This document shows, one piece after another, positions 13,112 to 20,995 of a DNA stretch of 40,398 nucleotides. Origin of the DNA: Deinococcus sp. GTDB lineage: Bacteria > Deinococcota > Deinococci > Deinococcales > Deinococcaceae. Made by a program: the position numbers and the translations under genes. The notes beneath the pieces are model-generated. The model was given only the letters and a program-made list of their open reading frames with translations. It ran no database searches and had not been told where the DNA came from. The first letter of the stretch is position 1, and each line of letters opens with the position of its first letter. The DNA is taken from positions 1 to 40,398 of the forward strand of contig NZ_JANYGJ010000032.1 of NCBI RefSeq assembly GCF_025362455.1. Direction: 5' to 3'.

Positions 13112-14380
13112 TCACCTTTGCCGGAGCCCCCGCCGTAAGGTCAATCCCAGCCCCAGGGCGCCCAGCAGCGGCCAGACGAGCCGCAGGGGCGAGGGCGGTA
13201 AGTCAGCCTGGCCTGAGAGCAGCGCCCGCAAGGCGTCCTCGTGGGGCGTGGGGGGTGGGGTGGGCAAGGTCATCTCATCCAGATGCAGCTCGGCGCTCAG
13301 GACCCCGGTGCGGTATCCGTTCTCGCGGGGGTGGCCGGAGTGCGCGGCCAGGTTCAGCCCGACTTCACGCAGCTTGTCCGGCTCGCCTTCCTCCACCCAG
13401 GGCAGCAGCGCCAGGAAACCGCGCCGGGGCGGCGTCAGGGCGTAGCTGCGCGGCTGTGATGGCGACTCCTGGGCCGGGCCGGTCATCGCGCTCTGGCCGT
13501 CGAAGGTCAGGTCCAGCAGGTTGCCGACCACCATCGGGTTCACGGCGTAGCGAATCTGGCCCCTGTCGGTGACCTGCCAGCTACTCTCCAGCCAGGCCTG
13601 CGGCTGGTCACGCGGCACGGTGCCCGCCGGATAAATACCCTCCTTGCCGGTCCAGGGGCTGCCGTTGGCGTCGGGTTGCAGCAGCACCGTGCAGCCCTGA
13701 GCGGCCAGGTGGTTTATCACTTCGCTTCGGAAGGCGTCCAGGCTGATCGCCACGCCCAGGTCGCCTGCCGGGGTCGGAAACACTCGCAGCTCAGAAAGCC
13801 TGCCCGGCGAGAGGTCCACACCGCCCGCCTGCTCGTCCGGCGTCAGGAACACCTTGTCGGCGGACCCGATCAGCTCGCCCTGTGGCCCCAGGATCAGCGT
13901 CTGGTTATAGAGTTCGCTGCCGACTCTGACCAGCCGCCGCCCTTCCAGCCGGTAATGCGGCATCGGCGCGGAGCCCGACACCAGATATACGCCGTAACGT
14001 TTCGCCAGCGCCTGACAGACCCTGATGTACAGCGCGGCGTTTTCGTTGGCCCGCGCCAGTTGCAGCGCCCGGACAGGGGAGACCTTTTCACGAATCAGTA
14101 TCGGCAGCACTTCCGGCAGATGGGCCAGGAGCAGCAGGATCAGCGCCCACTGGAACTTCCCGGTGGCCGCCGCCAGGTATCCGCCGCGCAGCACCAGGGG
14201 TAGGCCATTGAGTTCGGTCAGCACCACCAGGTTCGGGTGCGTCTGCGAGAAGTGAGGCCGGGCGGCGCCGAGTTGCAGGCGCATCCACGTCTCAAAAGTA
14301 GCGGCGCTCAGAAAGTCGCGGGCGTGCCACTTGGGCTGCACGGCAATGGCGCGTACTGTTCGGTGGGCGGTGCGGGTCAT
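13112..14380 (-). CDS. Nitrilase-superfamily (carbon-nitrogen hydrolase) protein, catalytic Cys replaced
   Basis: 422 residues from ATG 14380; an upstream ATG at 14422 would add 14. The carbon-nitrogen hydrolase fold shows in order: Glu in VVLTELNGLP, Lys in GSADKVFLTP, and GVAISLDAF where the family has a GVxICxD motif. The nucleophilic Cys position is thus Ser, so ordinary amidase chemistry is doubtful. A hydrophobic segment near residues 80-105 (WALILLLLAHLPEVL) and a C-terminal one (LVWPLLGALGLGLTL) before a basic tail suggest membrane attachment. It is divergent from the exported protein at 14447. The substrate is unknown. Confidence 0.8.
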   Translation of the reverse strand: MTRTAHRTVRAIAVQPKWHARDFLSAATFETWMRLQLGAARPHFSQTHPNLVVLTELNGLPLVLRGGYLAAATGKFQWALILLLLAHLPEVLPILIREKVSPVRALQLARANENAALYIRVCQALAKRYGVYLVSGSAPMPHYRLEGRRLVRVGSELYNQTLILGPQGELIGSADKVFLTPDEQAGGVDLSPGRLSELRVFPTPAGDLGVAISLDAFRSEVINHLAAQGCTVLLQPDANGSPWTGKEGIYPAGTVPRDQPQAWLESSWQVTDRGQIRYAVNPMVVGNLLDLTFDGQSAMTGPAQESPSQPRSYALTPPRRGFLALLPWVEEGEPDKLREVGLNLAAHSGHPRENGYRTGVLSAELHLDEMTLPTPPPTPHEDALRALLSGQADLPPSPLRLVWPLLGALGLGLTLRRGLRQR

Positions 14381-14446
14381 ACCGGGAAGCTTAGCGGAAG
14401 AAGTGCAGGGTCTTCCGCTCATCAGATCAGGGTGCCAGACTGGGAC

Positions 14447-15403
14447 ATGTCGCCCCGACGCTTGTTGCCGCTGCTGCTCGCCCTGAGTGCCGCCGCTCTG
14501 GCCCAGGACGTTTCCCGCCTCGCCACCGGCTCCCAGGTGCTGCTGACGTACTCGGTGATCGTCTCCGAGCCGCCGACCATCTACCGGGAACAGGCCAAGC
14601 TCAGCGATCTGGCGGGCGAGCCGGTGACGGGCTGGCAGTGGCTGTTCAAGCCGCTCAAAATCGTGGGCCAGACGGCAGCGGGGTATACCTTATCCGATGG
14701 TACGTCGCAGGTGCAGCTTCCGAAACGCGGTCTGGCGACCAGAACTGTCTTCCCGCTGAGCCAGGACACCGAAACGCGGGCGCTGGCGAATGAGCTGCTG
14801 GGCAAGCTGGTCTGGGGCAATGGCCGCCTGCACGCCCCCTGCGAGATCGTGGTGGGCTACCACGCCGACGTGCGGTTCAGGAGCGCCCGCATCAGCGGGG
14901 TGTGGCGCGTGCAATCCGGGCCGCTGAGCCTTTCGCCGCAGGGTGGACTGATCGGCGGTGGAATGGTTGCGAACGCTAAGGTCAGCGCCGCGCCGATTCT
15001 GGTGGCATTTGGTCAGCCGCAGGGCGTCAAGGCCGAGTTTGCCACCATGGAAAGCTACATACCGTTTCAGACCGCCGACCTGATGGCCCTGGCCCCCCAG
15101 CGCTGCACCCGCCTGAGCGTGCTGTATGCCAGCGCCGACGACCTGCGCCGCAACCTGAGCCTGAGTGCCCCGCCCGCCGTGCTACCGGTTCTCTACAACC
15201 CGGACAAAGCCGAGAAGACCCTGCTCGGTCAGACGAAAGCGTGGGTACTGGCCCTCTACGGCAGCCCCAACGAGCCCGGCACACTCTCGGACATTCTGAA
15301 GCTGCCCCACTGGAGCTACGGCACTGGCGCCTACGACGACATCCAGATCGACTTCGGTGCGGCTGGGCGGGTCGTGAAGGCGGTCATTAGCCGCAGTCCC
15401 TGA
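14447..15403 (+). CDS. Exported hypothetical protein
   Basis: 318 residues. The N-terminus (MSPRRLLPLLLALSAAA, then LAQ) is a clear signal peptide with a cleavage site near residue 20. The mature part has repeated beta-like segments (QVLLTYSVIVSEPPTIYREQ, AGYTLSDGTSQVQLPKRG). No known domain is recognised. CAGACT lies 5 bases before ATG, fitting a leaderless transcript. Probably periplasmic or cell-surface. Confidence 0.8.
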   Translation: MSPRRLLPLLLALSAAALAQDVSRLATGSQVLLTYSVIVSEPPTIYREQAKLSDLAGEPVTGWQWLFKPLKIVGQTAAGYTLSDGTSQVQLPKRGLATRTVFPLSQDTETRALANELLGKLVWGNGRLHAPCEIVVGYHADVRFRSARISGVWRVQSGPLSLSPQGGLIGGGMVANAKVSAAPILVAFGQPQGVKAEFATMESYIPFQTADLMALAPQRCTRLSVLYASADDLRRNLSLSAPPAVLPVLYNPDKAEKTLLGQTKAWVLALYGSPNEPGTLSDILKLPHWSYGTGAYDDIQIDFGAAGRVVKAVISRSP

Positions 15404-15472
15404 CCGATCAGCTTCATAACCACAAAAACACCGTCCGGAATTTCTCCCAGGCGGCGCTTCTCTATTTCCGAC

Positions 15473-15754
15473 TCAGCGAACGATGCGCTGGCCCCGGCGG
15501 ATGCCGAGCGTGTTGGTCAGGGCGATGTAGGCGTCGTAGTCCCTGCCTTCCAGGTACTTGAGCAACCTACGGCGCTTGCCGTTCATGATCTGGAGGCCGC
15601 GCTGACCGGCCTTGTCCTTCTTGTTGGTGGCCAGGTGGGCGCTGAGGTTGCTGATGCGGTCAGACAGCAGCGCGACCTGCACACTGGTGCTGCCGGTATC
15701 GTTCTCGGCGGTGGCGTGGGCCTGCATGACTTCCTTGCGGTGTTGTGCGTCCAT
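15473..15754 (-). CDS. rpsO: 30S ribosomal protein S15
   Basis: 93 residues; the family is usually about 89. Conserved S15 segments are present: ENDTGSTSVQVALLSDRI, NLSAHL, KDKAGQRGLQIMNGKRRRLL and YLEGRDYDAYIALTNTLGIR. S15 binds 16S rRNA in the platform of the small subunit and helps nucleate its assembly. AAGAAGG precedes the ATG, so this gene uses a Shine-Dalgarno, unlike many neighbours. Confidence 0.98.
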   Translation of the reverse strand: MDAQHRKEVMQAHATAENDTGSTSVQVALLSDRISNLSAHLATNKKDKAGQRGLQIMNGKRRRLLKYLEGRDYDAYIALTNTLGIRRGQRIVR

Positions 15755-15905
15755 GTGAGTACCTTCTTTTTCGTTGGTGTCCGACTCGGTTCAGCAGAAG
15801 TGGCTCAGGTACATAGACCGGCTTCCCCGTCACGGCGGCAGACGCCAGTGTAGCAGGGCACAGCCGGGCGGGGCAAGTTCGCTTCGGATGCTCTACCATG
15901 GCCCC

Positions 15906-16526
15906 GTGTACGTGGTCGTCGAAGGTCCGATTGGGGTGGGGAAAACGAGTCTGAGCCGTCTGCTGGCGCGGCGGTACGGCGCCGAGTTGCACCTGGAAGT
16001 GGTCGAGGAGAACCCGTTTCTGGCCAAGTTCTACGAGTCGCCCCAGAGCTACGCCTTTCAGGTCCAGGTCTATTTTTTGCTGTTCCGCTTCAAGCAGCTC
16101 TCCGGCATCAGCCAGGCGGGACTTTTTTCCGGAAGCGTGGTGGGCGATTACCTCTTCGACAAGGACTTCATCTTCGCGGCCATGAACCTGAAAGACGACG
16201 AATTCGCGCTCTACCAGGACTTATATAGCCACCTGAAACCGAGGCTGCCGGTGCCCGATCTGGTGATCTACCTGCGGGCCGAGCCGGGAGAACTGCTGCG
16301 CCGCATCGCCCTGCGCCAGCGCTCGTTTGAGGACGAGATGCCCGCCGCCTACCTCTCGGAGCTGACCCGCCGCTACGACGAATACTTCCGCGAATACGTC
16401 AGCACCGGGGGCCAGTTATTGAGCGTGGACGCGGGTGAACTCGATTTCGTGACCAATCCGGAGCATGAGCGTGCCCTGCTCTCCCGCATCGACGCGGCGC
16501 TAAACCTGCCCGCGCTGGTGCGCTGA
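15906..16526 (+). CDS. Deoxynucleoside kinase, first of a pair
   Basis: 206 residues from GTG 15906, preceded 6 bases earlier by TACCAT, a leaderless-type start; ATG 15888 is in frame but less likely. P-loop GPIGVGKTS is near residue 8, the EENPFLAKFY segment is as in dAK/dGK enzymes, and the arginine-bearing lid RQRSFEDEMP is near 138. The usual DRS motif is changed to GDYLFDKD. It phosphorylates a deoxynucleoside with ATP for nucleotide salvage. It overlaps the second kinase by TGATG, like the paired deoxyadenosine/deoxyguanosine kinases of lactobacilli. Confidence 0.9.
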   Translation: MYVVVEGPIGVGKTSLSRLLARRYGAELHLEVVEENPFLAKFYESPQSYAFQVQVYFLLFRFKQLSGISQAGLFSGSVVGDYLFDKDFIFAAMNLKDDEFALYQDLYSHLKPRLPVPDLVIYLRAEPGELLRRIALRQRSFEDEMPAAYLSELTRRYDEYFREYVSTGGQLLSVDAGELDFVTNPEHERALLSRIDAALNLPALVR

Positions 16527-17149
16527 TGTACCTGGCCGTCAGCGGCAATATCGGCAGCGGCAAATCCAGCCTGACCCGGATGCTGGCCGAGCGCTACGGT
16601 TTTCGCCCGGTCTATGAACCGTATGCCGAGAACCCGTATCTCGAAGACTTCTACAAGGATATGCAGCGCTACTCGTTTCACTCGCAGATCTACTTTCTCA
16701 GCAAGCGCCTGGAGCAGCATTTAACATTGGTGAACGGCGCCATGTACGTCATTCAGGACCGCACCGTCTTCGAGGACGCCGGGGTGTTCGCCCGCAACTT
16801 GTATGAGGGCGGCCAGATGCAGGGCCGCGACTGGGACACTTACCAGGGTCTGTACCGGGGCATCTTGCCCGCCCTGCGCGTGCCGGATCTGCTGCTGCAC
16901 ATCGACGCCTCGCTGCCGACTTTGCAGGCCCGCATCGCGGCGCGGGGGCGCGACTACGAACGGAGCATTCCAGTGGCGTACCTGGCCAGTCTCAACCGCT
17001 TATACGAGCACTGGGTCGGCGGCTACGATCACAGCCCGGTGATCCGCATTCCCGGCGACGAGCGCGATTTCGTCCACGACGCGGGGGCCTTCGCCTGGGT
17101 CTGCGCCCAGGTGGAGGCGCGGGGGTACGGGTTGCCGCTGCTGAGGTAG
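16526..17149 (+). CDS. Deoxynucleoside kinase, second of a pair
   Basis: 207 residues. P-loop GNIGSGKSS near residue 7, EPYAENPYLEDFY, DRTVFEDAGVFA (DRS-type motif) near 73, and lid RGRDYERSIP near 145. The start overlaps the upstream stop by one base (TGATG), so translation is coupled and the two subunits may form a heterodimer. Which kinase prefers dA and which dG cannot be decided here. Confidence 0.92.
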   Translation: MYLAVSGNIGSGKSSLTRMLAERYGFRPVYEPYAENPYLEDFYKDMQRYSFHSQIYFLSKRLEQHLTLVNGAMYVIQDRTVFEDAGVFARNLYEGGQMQGRDWDTYQGLYRGILPALRVPDLLLHIDASLPTLQARIAARGRDYERSIPVAYLASLNRLYEHWVGGYDHSPVIRIPGDERDFVHDAGAFAWVCAQVEARGYGLPLLR

Positions 17150-17190
17150 AGGAGTGGGAGGTGGGAAGTAGGAAAAGCGGGGAGGGGAGC
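17150..17190. repeat. Purine-rich GGGAAGT-type repeat
   Basis: Runs of GGGAGG, GGGAAGT and GGGGA right after the kinase stop. The same motif family recurs at 20840-20876, 20962-20995 and 22793-22860 (reverse), always between genes. See the dispersed-repeat finding. Confidence 0.5.
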
Positions 17191-17199
17191 TGGCTGGGC

Positions 17200-17604
17200 T
17201 CAGTCGGCTCTGGTGGGGCGGGGCTGGACGGGCGCGGGGCAGCGCTTCGGGTAGCGCCGGTCATCGGTGGGTAGACTCAGCCGGGCCGCACCGTCAGCGG
17301 TATCGTCGGGGTCAGGGCCGAACCACTGGAGGCTGGCGCTGGAGCACAGCCGCAACCTGCCGAACAGGACGTTCCAGCTCGCCGGGCTGTAGGCCGCGCA
17401 GTAGAGGTAGGTCGCCTGCGGATACGCCACCTTCGACGCCTGAACGCAGCCGCGCACGGCGTCCACCGGGTCTTCGCCGGGCCGCAGGGTGAACTCGATT
17501 AGCAATTCAGTGCGCGAGGTGCTGCGGCGCTCGACCTGACGGCCCCGAAACGTCCAGGGCGCGGGCGGCGCGGCCAATCCGAATAGCAGCGGCAGCATCA
17601 GCAT
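17200..17604 (-). CDS. Small exported hypothetical protein, 134 aa
   Basis: Short hydrophobic N-terminus MLMLPLLFGLAAPPAP, a probable signal peptide. The body has four cysteines (GCVQASK, LYCAAYS, RLCSS, KRCPAP) that could form disulfides. The tail is Pro/Arg-rich. TAAGCT is 5 bases before ATG on the minus strand, fitting a leaderless start. Divergent from murE with 34 bases between. The function is unknown. Confidence 0.65.
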   Translation of the reverse strand: MLMLPLLFGLAAPPAPWTFRGRQVERRSTSRTELLIEFTLRPGEDPVDAVRGCVQASKVAYPQATYLYCAAYSPASWNVLFGRLRLCSSASLQWFGPDPDDTADGAARLSLPTDDRRYPKRCPAPVQPRPTRAD

Positions 17605-17638
17605 GGCTCAGCTTACCCCAAGCCGCTACTCTGTGCTC

Positions 17639-19111
17639 ATGCGCCTTGCCGACCTCGCCGCCGCCCTGAAGCTCGCCCCGCCCGGTGAAAACCCCGATGT
17701 GAGCGGCGTGACCCACAACGCCGCCTGGGTGCAGCCCGGCTCCGCCTTCGTGGCGATTCGCGGCGCACGGGTGGACGGGCACAGGTTCGCGGCGCAGGCC
17801 GCCGAGCGCGGCGCGGTGGCGGTGGTCGGTGAGGGCTGGACGCTGGATACGCCCTGCCCGCTGCCCTACCTGACGGTGCCCAGCGTCCGCGCGGCGCTGG
17901 CGGACCTGGCCGCCGAACTGGAGGGCCACCCCAGCCGCGAGCTGAGGTTGGTGGGCGTAACGGGCACCGACGGCAAAACGACCACGAGCTGGATGGCGCT
18001 GCATCTGCTCCGCGCCGCTGGGCTGAGCACCGGCCTGCTGAGCACGGTGGGCTACCAGCTCCCTGACGGCGTGCTGCGGCACTTCCCGGCGCATTTCACC
18101 ACCCCGGAGGCGCCCCAGGTGCAGGCGACCCTGCGCGAACTGGTCAGTGCGGGTGCCACAGCCGCTGTGTTGGAGGCCAGCAGCCACGCCCTGGCCCTGG
18201 ACCGGGTGCGCTCGGTTGACTGGGACGTGGCGATCTGGACGCACCTGAGCGCCGAGCACCTGGACTTTCACGGCACGCTGGAACACTACTTCGCCGAGAA
18301 ACGCAAGCTGATCGAACGCGCCCCTTTTGCCGTGCTGAACGCCGATGACCCCTGGACCGAGCGGCTGAAACTGGGCGAGCACGTCCTGTACAGCGCTGAG
18401 GGCAACCGTGTGGATGGCAAAAGGGCCGACTGGCAAGCCGTGAACATTCAGGAGCGCCCGGACGGTCTGGCCTTTGGCGTCCACTCGCCCGCCGGAGCCT
18501 TCACAGCCTTCCTGCCGATGATCGGGCGTTTCAACGTCAGCAACGCCCTGGCCGCGATGGCTGCCGCCTACCGGCTGGGCGCGACGGTTGAACAACTGGT
18601 GACTGGTCTGGCGAGCTTCGCGGGTGTGCCGGGCCGGATGGAACTGGTGCCGGGCGGCGCGAATCAGCCGCGAGTGATCGTGGACTTCGCGCATACGCCG
18701 CCGAGTCTGGAAAAAGCACTCGGTACGCTGCGGGCCACCACGTCCGGCAAGTTGTGGGTCGTCATCGGTTCGGCGGGCGGGCCGCGCGATCCGTCCAAAC
18801 GCGCACCGCTGGGCGAGGTCGCCACCCGCCTGGCCGACCAGGCCATCTTCACCGAGGAGGACCACCGCGATACGCCCCTGGAGCAGATTCTGGCCGAGAT
18901 GGCGCGGGGCGCCGTGCAGGCTGGGCGCCACAACTACGAGCTGATTCCGGACCGCCGGGAGGCCATCCGCAGCGCCGTTCGTCAGGCCAGGCCAGGCGAC
19001 ACCGTGCTGCTGGCCGGAAAGGGGCCGGAAGACACGCTGGAGCGCGGCGAGGATTTCCTGCCCTGGAACGAGGTTCAGGAAGCGCGTGAGGCGCTGGAGC
19101 GTCGGAGATAG
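17639..19111 (+). CDS. murE: UDP-N-acetylmuramoyl-tripeptide synthetase
   Basis: 490 residues. Mur ligase order: N-terminal UDP-binding domain with the ASDNR-like region, ATP P-loop GVTGTDGKTTT near 105-115, FTTPEAPQ, ASSHALALDRV, THLSAEHLDFHGT, then the C-terminal domain. It adds the third residue to the stem peptide of peptidoglycan. At the DNPR specificity motif of diaminopimelate enzymes the sequence reads EEDHRDTP. Deinococcus peptidoglycan is known to carry L-ornithine at this position, so the change probably reflects ornithine use. TACTCT lies 6 bases before ATG 17639, a leaderless start. Confidence 0.95.
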   Translation: MRLADLAAALKLAPPGENPDVSGVTHNAAWVQPGSAFVAIRGARVDGHRFAAQAAERGAVAVVGEGWTLDTPCPLPYLTVPSVRAALADLAAELEGHPSRELRLVGVTGTDGKTTTSWMALHLLRAAGLSTGLLSTVGYQLPDGVLRHFPAHFTTPEAPQVQATLRELVSAGATAAVLEASSHALALDRVRSVDWDVAIWTHLSAEHLDFHGTLEHYFAEKRKLIERAPFAVLNADDPWTERLKLGEHVLYSAEGNRVDGKRADWQAVNIQERPDGLAFGVHSPAGAFTAFLPMIGRFNVSNALAAMAAAYRLGATVEQLVTGLASFAGVPGRMELVPGGANQPRVIVDFAHTPPSLEKALGTLRATTSGKLWVVIGSAGGPRDPSKRAPLGEVATRLADQAIFTEEDHRDTPLEQILAEMARGAVQAGRHNYELIPDRREAIRSAVRQARPGDTVLLAGKGPEDTLERGEDFLPWNEVQEAREALERRR

Positions 19112-19240
19112 CTCGCCGGACCTCAGCCAGCGCTACCCCCACCGCCTGAGCCATCTGGCCGAGGCGCCCGACAGGTTCCTGCGTCAGACTGGGGGCGCTC
19201 AAGATCCCAGACTTGAAATCAAACAGGAGGAGGGCCACCG

Positions 19241-19372
19241 ATGTCCAGATCAGCTTCAAGCGAACGAGCGTCCACCCCCGATGCCAGCGACCATTCCGAC
19301 CCAGACAACTCCGATCCAGACAACTCCGATCCAGACGGCGGCGAGCGGCCCTCCCAGGTTACTACTGCCTGA
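19241..19372 (+). CDS. Small acidic repeat protein, 43 aa
   Basis: A GGAGGAGG ribosome site is just upstream of ATG 19241. The protein is low-complexity: a Ser/Arg-rich start, then a tandem SDPDN repeat (SDPDNSDPDNSDPD), encoded by a 15-base direct repeat. It ends 17 bases before rtcB and is probably cotranscribed with it. It could be a real acidic peptide or a translated leader. It is supported only by the strong ribosome site and frame. Confidence 0.45.
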   Translation: MSRSASSERASTPDASDHSDPDNSDPDNSDPDGGERPSQVTTA

Positions 19373-19389
19373 CCCATTAGGAACCCAAC

Positions 19390-20784
19390 ATGAACGGCAA
19401 ACACATCACCAAACTCGGATTCACCCACAAATCCATCGGCCTGGCGCTGGCGGCGGCCCAGGTGCGCGAGGACGCGGGCATGGTCCGCCAGGACATTCTG
19501 GATGAACTCTCGCAGGTCCAGGCCAACCCCGGCGCCTACCAGAGCGGTATTCACGGCGCCCTGGTCACCGAGCTGCTGGCCCAGCAGGCGCACACCGACC
19601 TGCACGCTGCCGACAAGCTGCGGCCCGCACCGCTGCCCTACGCCCAGTTCGGCGCCGAGCTGATCGACCCCGGTGCTCTGCGTCAGATGGACGTGGCGAT
19701 GCAGCTCCCGATCAGTCGCGCCGGAGCGCTGATGCCCGACGCGCACGTCGGCTACGGCCTGCCCATCGGCGGCGTGCTGGCCACCGAGGGCGCGGTCATT
19801 CCCTACGGCGTGGGCGTGGACATCGGCTGCTCGATGATGCTCAGCGTGTTTCCGAACGCCCAGCTCGGCACGGCCCAGGAAGCCCTGCTGCTCAACAAAC
19901 ACACCCGCTTCGGCGCCGGAGTCGGCTGGGACAAGCGCGAGCGCCTCGACCACCCGGTCCTGAGCGACCCCGCCTGGGACGCCCTGCCGCTGCTGCGCCA
20001 CCTGTTTGACAAGGCCCAGACCCAGCTCGGCACCAGCGGATCGGGCAACCACTTCGCCGAGTTCGGCACCCTGACCCTGGCTGCCCCCGACCTCGGCCTG
20101 GAGGCGGGCGAGTACCTGGCGCTGCTGTCGCACAGCGGCTCGCGCGGCTTCGGGGCGCAGGTGGCGGGTCACTTCACCAAGCTGGCCGAGGGGGCGCACC
20201 CCACCCTCGATCCGTCCGCCAAAAAGCTCGCCTGGCTCGACTTAGGCGGCGAGGACGGCCAGGCGTACTGGCTCTCGATGACCCTGGCCGGACGCTACGC
20301 GCTGGCCAACCACGAGCAGATTCACGCCCGCATCGCCCGCGCCCTCGGTGAAACACCGCTGCTCCAGGTCAGCAACAGCCACAACCTGGCCTGGAAGCAG
20401 ATGGTGCAGGGCCGCGAGCTGATCGTCCACCGCAAGGGCGCCACACCCGCAGCACGAGGGCAACTCGGCCTGATTCCCGGCAGCATGGCCGACCCCGGCT
20501 ACGTGGTGCGCGGACGCGGGTTGCCTGCCAGCCTGGAAAGCGCCTCACACGGCGCGGGCCGCCAGTTGGGGCGCAAAGCGGCCATTGCCGCCCTCGCCAA
20601 AAAGGACGTGCAGGCGTACCTCGACAAGCGCGGCATCACCCTGATCGGCGGCGGCATCGACGAGGCGCCCCAAGCCTACAAGCGCATCGAGGACGTCATC
20701 GCCGCCCAGCGCGAACTGGTAGACGTGCTCGCCACCTTCCAGCCGCGCACCGTGCGAATGGACAGCGGCAGCGAGGACATCTGA
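19390..20784 (+). CDS. rtcB: RNA-splicing ligase RtcB
   Basis: 464 residues. GTP- and Mn-dependent ligase joining 2',3'-cyclic phosphate (or 3'-phosphate) and 5'-OH RNA ends. Family motifs in order: MPDAHVGYGLPIGGVLA, GVGVDIGCSM (metal Cys), GSGNHFAEFG (metal and phosphate site), HSGSRGFG, NSHNLAW, HRKGATPA, GSMADPGYV, SASHGAGR (guanylylation-site region). All look intact. It may repair tRNA or other RNAs after stress. A strong terminator follows. Confidence 0.97.
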   Translation: MNGKHITKLGFTHKSIGLALAAAQVREDAGMVRQDILDELSQVQANPGAYQSGIHGALVTELLAQQAHTDLHAADKLRPAPLPYAQFGAELIDPGALRQMDVAMQLPISRAGALMPDAHVGYGLPIGGVLATEGAVIPYGVGVDIGCSMMLSVFPNAQLGTAQEALLLNKHTRFGAGVGWDKRERLDHPVLSDPAWDALPLLRHLFDKAQTQLGTSGSGNHFAEFGTLTLAAPDLGLEAGEYLALLSHSGSRGFGAQVAGHFTKLAEGAHPTLDPSAKKLAWLDLGGEDGQAYWLSMTLAGRYALANHEQIHARIARALGETPLLQVSNSHNLAWKQMVQGRELIVHRKGATPAARGQLGLIPGSMADPGYVVRGRGLPASLESASHGAGRQLGRKAAIAALAKKDVQAYLDKRGITLIGGGIDEAPQAYKRIEDVIAAQRELVDVLATFQPRTVRMDSGSEDI

Positions 20785-20801
20785 ACGCTGGGGAATAAAA
20801 G

Positions 20802-20840
20802 AGCGACCTGAACGAGCGGTTCGGGTCGCTTTCTTTGTTT
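20802..20840 (+). terminator. Rho-independent terminator after rtcB
   Basis: AGCGACCTGAAC (20802-20813), loop GAGCG, GTTCGGGTCGCT (20819-20830), with one mismatch, then TTCTTTGTTTT. Confidence 0.9.
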
Positions 20841-20995
20841 TGGGAAGTGGGAAGTGGGAACGGCGAAGGGCCTTGTGCCGATCACAAGCTGGAGCTGGGC
20901 CGTATCAGTTCTTCATCCTGAGCACGCCTGCCGCCGTGCCGACTCCCCCGGCCCTTCATCTTTGCCCACTCCCCACTTCCCACTTCCTACCCCCT
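20840..20995. repeat. GGGAAGT repeats facing each other between rtcB and the HRDC gene
   Basis: GGGAAGTGGGAAGTGGGAAC (20841-20860) on one side and its complement type CCCACTTCCCACTTCC (near 20970-20990) on the other, flanking about 100 bases. A GGCGAAGGGCC tail follows the first block and recurs inverted at 22813-22829. No gene is seen here. Confidence 0.55.

Noticed and set aside
17507..18931. Minus-strand frame of 474 codons
   Set aside because: Antisense to murE, whose motifs are all present; no protein features.
19219..20199. Minus-strand frame of 326 codons
   Set aside because: Antisense to rtcB; shadow frame.
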